45,735 bases of DNA from an uncultured Collinsella sp. (GTDB taxonomy: Bacteria > Actinomycetota > Coriobacteriia > Coriobacteriales > Coriobacteriaceae). The notes beneath the pieces are model-generated. The model made no database searches, was not told the DNA's origin, and saw nothing but the letters and a program-made list of their open reading frames with translations. The number at the start of each line of letters is the position of its first letter. The first letter of the stretch is position 1. This document shows, one piece after another, positions 43,164-45,735 of the stretch. The DNA is taken from assembly GCA_900541245.1 (NCBI GenBank), contig UQIS01000015.1:1-45735 (forward strand), written 5' to 3'. Made by a program: the position numbers and the translations under genes.

Positions 43164-45500
43164 ATGGCTGATACCAGCAAAAAGATGCAGATCGTGTTTG
43201 CCTCGGCCGAGTGCGCACCGTTTGTTAAGACCGGTGGCCTGGGTGACGTGGCGGGCTCGCTACCTGCGGCGCTCGTGCGCGCCGGCGCCGAAGTCATCGT
43301 GATGGTGCCCAAGTACGCCACCATCAAGGACGAGTACAAGGCGCAGATGGAGCACTTCTCCGATTTTTACGTGAGCCTTGGCTGGCGCAACGAGTACTGC
43401 GGGCTGGAGAAGCTCGAGCACGATGGCGTCACCTACATGTTCGTGGACAACGAGCGCTACTTTGCGCGTGACTATCCGTACGGCTTCTTTGACGACGGTG
43501 AGCGCTTCGCGTTCTTCTCCAAGGCCATCACCGAGAGTCTGCAGCACCTGCCGGCCGGCTTTGAGTGCGACATCCTGCACTGCAACGACTGGCAGACGGC
43601 GCTGGCGCCCGTGTTCTTGCGCGAGTTCTACCAGGGCCTGCCGCTGTATGACCGCGTCAAGACCGTGTTCTCGATCCACAACGTGGCGTTCCAGGGCCAG
43701 TTTAGCGACACCGTGATGGAGGACATCCTGGGTGTGGCGCATATTCCGGCGGCCGCCTCGCAGCTGCGTTGCGACGCCTGCAGCATCAACTACATGCAGG
43801 GCGCCCTGCGCTATGCCGACGCCATCACTACGGTGAGCCCCACCTATGCCAACGAGATCCAGACGCCTGAGTTTGGCGAGGGCCTGGACGGCGTGCTGCG
43901 CGAGCGTTCGTACGCGCTGCAGGGCATTTTGAATGGCATCGACGTCGCGGGCTTTGACCCGGCGACCGACAAGCGCATTGCCGCCAACTACACCGTCGAG
44001 GACCGCTCCGGTAAGGCCGTGTGCAAGGCCAAGCTGCAGGAGGAGCTAGGGCTCGAGGTTCGCGACGACCGGCCGCTCATGGTGATGGTCACGCGCCTGA
44101 CGCGCCAAAAGGGCATGGACCTGGTCATGTACGCGCTCGACCGCATTCTGGCCGGCGGCGTGCAGGTGGCCGTGCTTGGCACCGGCGACCGCGACTACGA
44201 GGACGGACTGCGTTACTTCCAGGACAAGTACCCCGGGACCATGGCCGCACGCATCGAGTTTGACCCGGCGCTGTCGCAGCGCATGTATGCTGCCGCCGAT
44301 ATGTTCCTGATGCCGTCGAAGTTTGAGCCCTGCGGCCTGTCGCAGATCATCGCCATGCGCTACGGTACCCTGCCCATCGTGCGCGAGACCGGTGGCCTGA
44401 AGGACACCGTGATCCCGTACAACGAGTTTACCGGCGAGGGCACGGGCTTCTCGTTTAGCAACTTTAACGGCGACGAGATGGGCGACGCCGTGTTCCGCGC
44501 GGCGCGTCTGTTCTGGGATAACCGCGAGGCCTGGAACCAGCTGGTCACGCAGGCTATGAGCCAGGACTTTAGCTGGACGCGCTCGGCCGATAAGTATCTG
44601 GACCTGTACTTCTTTATGCATCCGGAGATTGAGCGCCCGGCAGCGGTCGTTGACGAGCCTGAGGCTGTTGTTGAGCCGGTGGCCGCAGAGGAGCCCAAGG
44701 CCGAAGAGAAGCCGGTTAAGGCTGAGCCCGCAAAGGCCGAGCCTGAGGTGAATGCTGAGACTGCTCCTGCGGCAAAGGCAGAGGTCAAGCCTGCCGCGAA
44801 GCCTGCCGCCAAGAAGACCACAACCCGCAAGACGACCGCCAAGAAGGCTACGACGACCAAGGCTGCCGCGACTAAAACAACGGCTGCCAAGGCAACGACC
44901 ACGCGCAAGCGCACGACCGCCGCTGCCAAGAAGGCCGCCGAGTCCGAGGCTGCTCCCGAGGTAAAGGCCGAGGCCGCTGAGGCCAAGCCGGCCGCCAAGG
45001 TTCCGGCCAAGACCGCTGCTAAGAAGGCGACCACGGCCAAGACCACGACCGCCAAGAAGTCCACGGTTACAAAGTCGACAACGACCAAGGCCGCTGCGAC
45101 GAAGGCCGCCGCGAAGACGACCACGAAAGCAGCCACGACCAAGGCAGCCGCAAAGCCGGTCGCCAAAGTCGAGGAGACGCCCGCCGAGTCCAAGTCCGAA
45201 GTATCCGCCGAGGCCAAGCCGGCCGCCAAGACCACCACGCGCAAGCGCACTACAACGACGGCCAAGAAGACCACGACCAAGGCTGCTGCTCCTAAGGCAG
45301 AGGCTAAGGTCGAGGACAAGCCCGCAGTAAAGGCCAAGCCTGCGCCGAAGACCGCTGAGGTCAAGACCGCTCCGAAGGCTACGGCAAAGACCGAGCCCGC
45401 CAAGGCGGCCCCGGTCTCCCCCGCCGCTAAGACTGAGGAAAAGGCTCCGACCAAGAAGACCTCCGTCCGTAAGGCAACGGCCACCCGCAAGCGCCACTAA
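43164..45500 (+). CDS. glgA: Glycogen synthase with a long histone-like tail
   Basis: A 778-residue GT5 enzyme. The first 490 residues are a complete GlgA: MQIVFASAECAPFVKTGGLG with the KTGGL ADP-glucose loop, DILHCNDWQTALAPVFLREF, YADAITTVSPTYANEIQTPE, VMVTRLTRQKGMDLVMYALD and FLMPSKFEPCGLSQIIAMRY with the E-x7-E-type donor site. The remaining 286 residues are low-complexity Ala, Lys, Thr, Pro and Glu (TTRKTTAKKATTTK-like repeats), ending in ATRKRH. Usual GlgA length is about 480, so the tail is an addition. It starts acidic-basic mixed and becomes strongly basic. ATG 43164 has GGGAG at seven bases; ATG 43152 is unlikely. Confidence 0.94.
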   Translation: MADTSKKMQIVFASAECAPFVKTGGLGDVAGSLPAALVRAGAEVIVMVPKYATIKDEYKAQMEHFSDFYVSLGWRNEYCGLEKLEHDGVTYMFVDNERYFARDYPYGFFDDGERFAFFSKAITESLQHLPAGFECDILHCNDWQTALAPVFLREFYQGLPLYDRVKTVFSIHNVAFQGQFSDTVMEDILGVAHIPAAASQLRCDACSINYMQGALRYADAITTVSPTYANEIQTPEFGEGLDGVLRERSYALQGILNGIDVAGFDPATDKRIAANYTVEDRSGKAVCKAKLQEELGLEVRDDRPLMVMVTRLTRQKGMDLVMYALDRILAGGVQVAVLGTGDRDYEDGLRYFQDKYPGTMAARIEFDPALSQRMYAAADMFLMPSKFEPCGLSQIIAMRYGTLPIVRETGGLKDTVIPYNEFTGEGTGFSFSNFNGDEMGDAVFRAARLFWDNREAWNQLVTQAMSQDFSWTRSADKYLDLYFFMHPEIERPAAVVDEPEAVVEPVAAEEPKAEEKPVKAEPAKAEPEVNAETAPAAKAEVKPAAKPAAKKTTTRKTTAKKATTTKAAATKTTAAKATTTRKRTTAAAKKAAESEAAPEVKAEAAEAKPAAKVPAKTAAKKATTAKTTTAKKSTVTKSTTTKAAATKAAAKTTTKAATTKAAAKPVAKVEETPAESKSEVSAEAKPAAKTTTRKRTTTTAKKTTTKAAAPKAEAKVEDKPAVKAKPAPKTAEVKTAPKATAKTEPAKAAPVSPAAKTEEKAPTKKTSVRKATATRKRH

Positions 45501-45532
45501 TTCGGACGATTCAATCTTAATCCTCAACGCAA

Positions 45533-45566
45533 AAGAGGGCGCCCCAACCAGGCGCCCTCTTCTTGG
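45533..45566 (+). terminator. Terminator after glgA
   Basis: GAGGGCGCC (45535-45543) and GGCGCCCTC (45551-45559), followed by TTCTTGGTT. It ends the glycogen gene block 34 bases after the glgA stop. The last 170 bases of the window hold no gene I can support. Confidence 0.85.
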
Positions 45567-45735
45567 TTGAACTTCTCTAGTAAAAAGAAGCCCGGTTTAC
45601 TACAACAAAATGGCTCCGGCTGACCACGGCGAGTAATCTACGAAATTGGCAACGCCTCTACCTGCACTGATAATTGTTCTCGGGGGAAGCGGGCACTGCG
45701 GGGCGCGGCAACGGCGCGCGATTTCCGCGTCGCAG

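Noticed and set aside
1..45735. CRISPR array or cas genes
   Set aside because: No regularly spaced direct repeats and no Cas motifs were seen on either strand.

Overview
The window looks like chromosome of a high-GC, gut-type actinomycete of the Coriobacteriia, most like Collinsella. This is inferred from the compact glgB-glgP-glgC-glgD-glgA glycogen block with GlgC/GlgD paralogues, the frequent GTG and TTG starts, the IS21 and IS256 relatives, and the Lys/Ala/Pro/Thr-rich tails on two glycogen enzymes. No rRNA or species marker is present, so the genus is a guess.

Layout. (1) 1-2147: the transposase end of an IS21-family element, reaching off the left edge, has inserted into a secreted beta-helix-like surface protein gene and truncated it. 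(2) 2352-19921: a defence or conflict island of variable base composition. Intact units are an ABC-three-component system (restriction endonuclease, middle component and DUF2326 ATPase, 4613-7567, plus strand); a SIR2-HerA operon with an unassigned third gene (8001-11772, minus); a KAP P-loop NTPase (12111-14363); a TIR-like NADase candidate (14520-15281); and an Apea-like HEPN protein (17611-18462). Between them lie ruins: a HEPN-type gene with three frameshifts, a frameshifted DUF2513 gene, an IS256 fragment, an HTH fragment, the C-terminus of a DUF262/GmrSD-type protein, a UvrD-helicase C-terminus, an hsdS relic and the N-terminus of a tyrosine recombinase. A perfect 16-bp inverted repeat (17604-17619 and 19168-19183) lies inside the NDYL-coding part of the hsdS relic and 1.5 kb away, as in invertible type I specificity loci.

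(3) 20047-33700: a surface-polysaccharide operon read right to left. It starts with a long structured leader and a LoaP/NusG-like antiterminator. An initiating sugar transferase, UDP-glucose dehydrogenase, PssD/PssE-type (Alg14/Alg13-like) glycosyltransferase, ATP-grasp protein, GT4, serine-acetyltransferase-like gene (frameshifted in a G8 tract), GT2, Wzy-like polymerase, pyruvyl transferase, Wzx-like flippase and an Fe-S F420-hydrogenase-beta-like protein follow. The cassette is bracketed by a direct repeat: the 3' end of the dehydrogenase gene recurs as a decayed copy at 20047-20505.

(4) 33957-35573: tRNA-Ala(GGC), thiamine pyrophosphokinase and a HAD phosphatase. (5) 35597-45566: operator-like GGTAAAAC/GTTTTACC repeats, then the glycogen genes on the plus strand: branching enzyme, phosphorylase, ADP-glucose pyrophosphorylase pair and glycogen synthase. 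The core genes at the right are intact and GC-rich. Indels in the left and middle often sit in G/C homopolymers, so real decay, phase variation and sequencing error all need to be separated.
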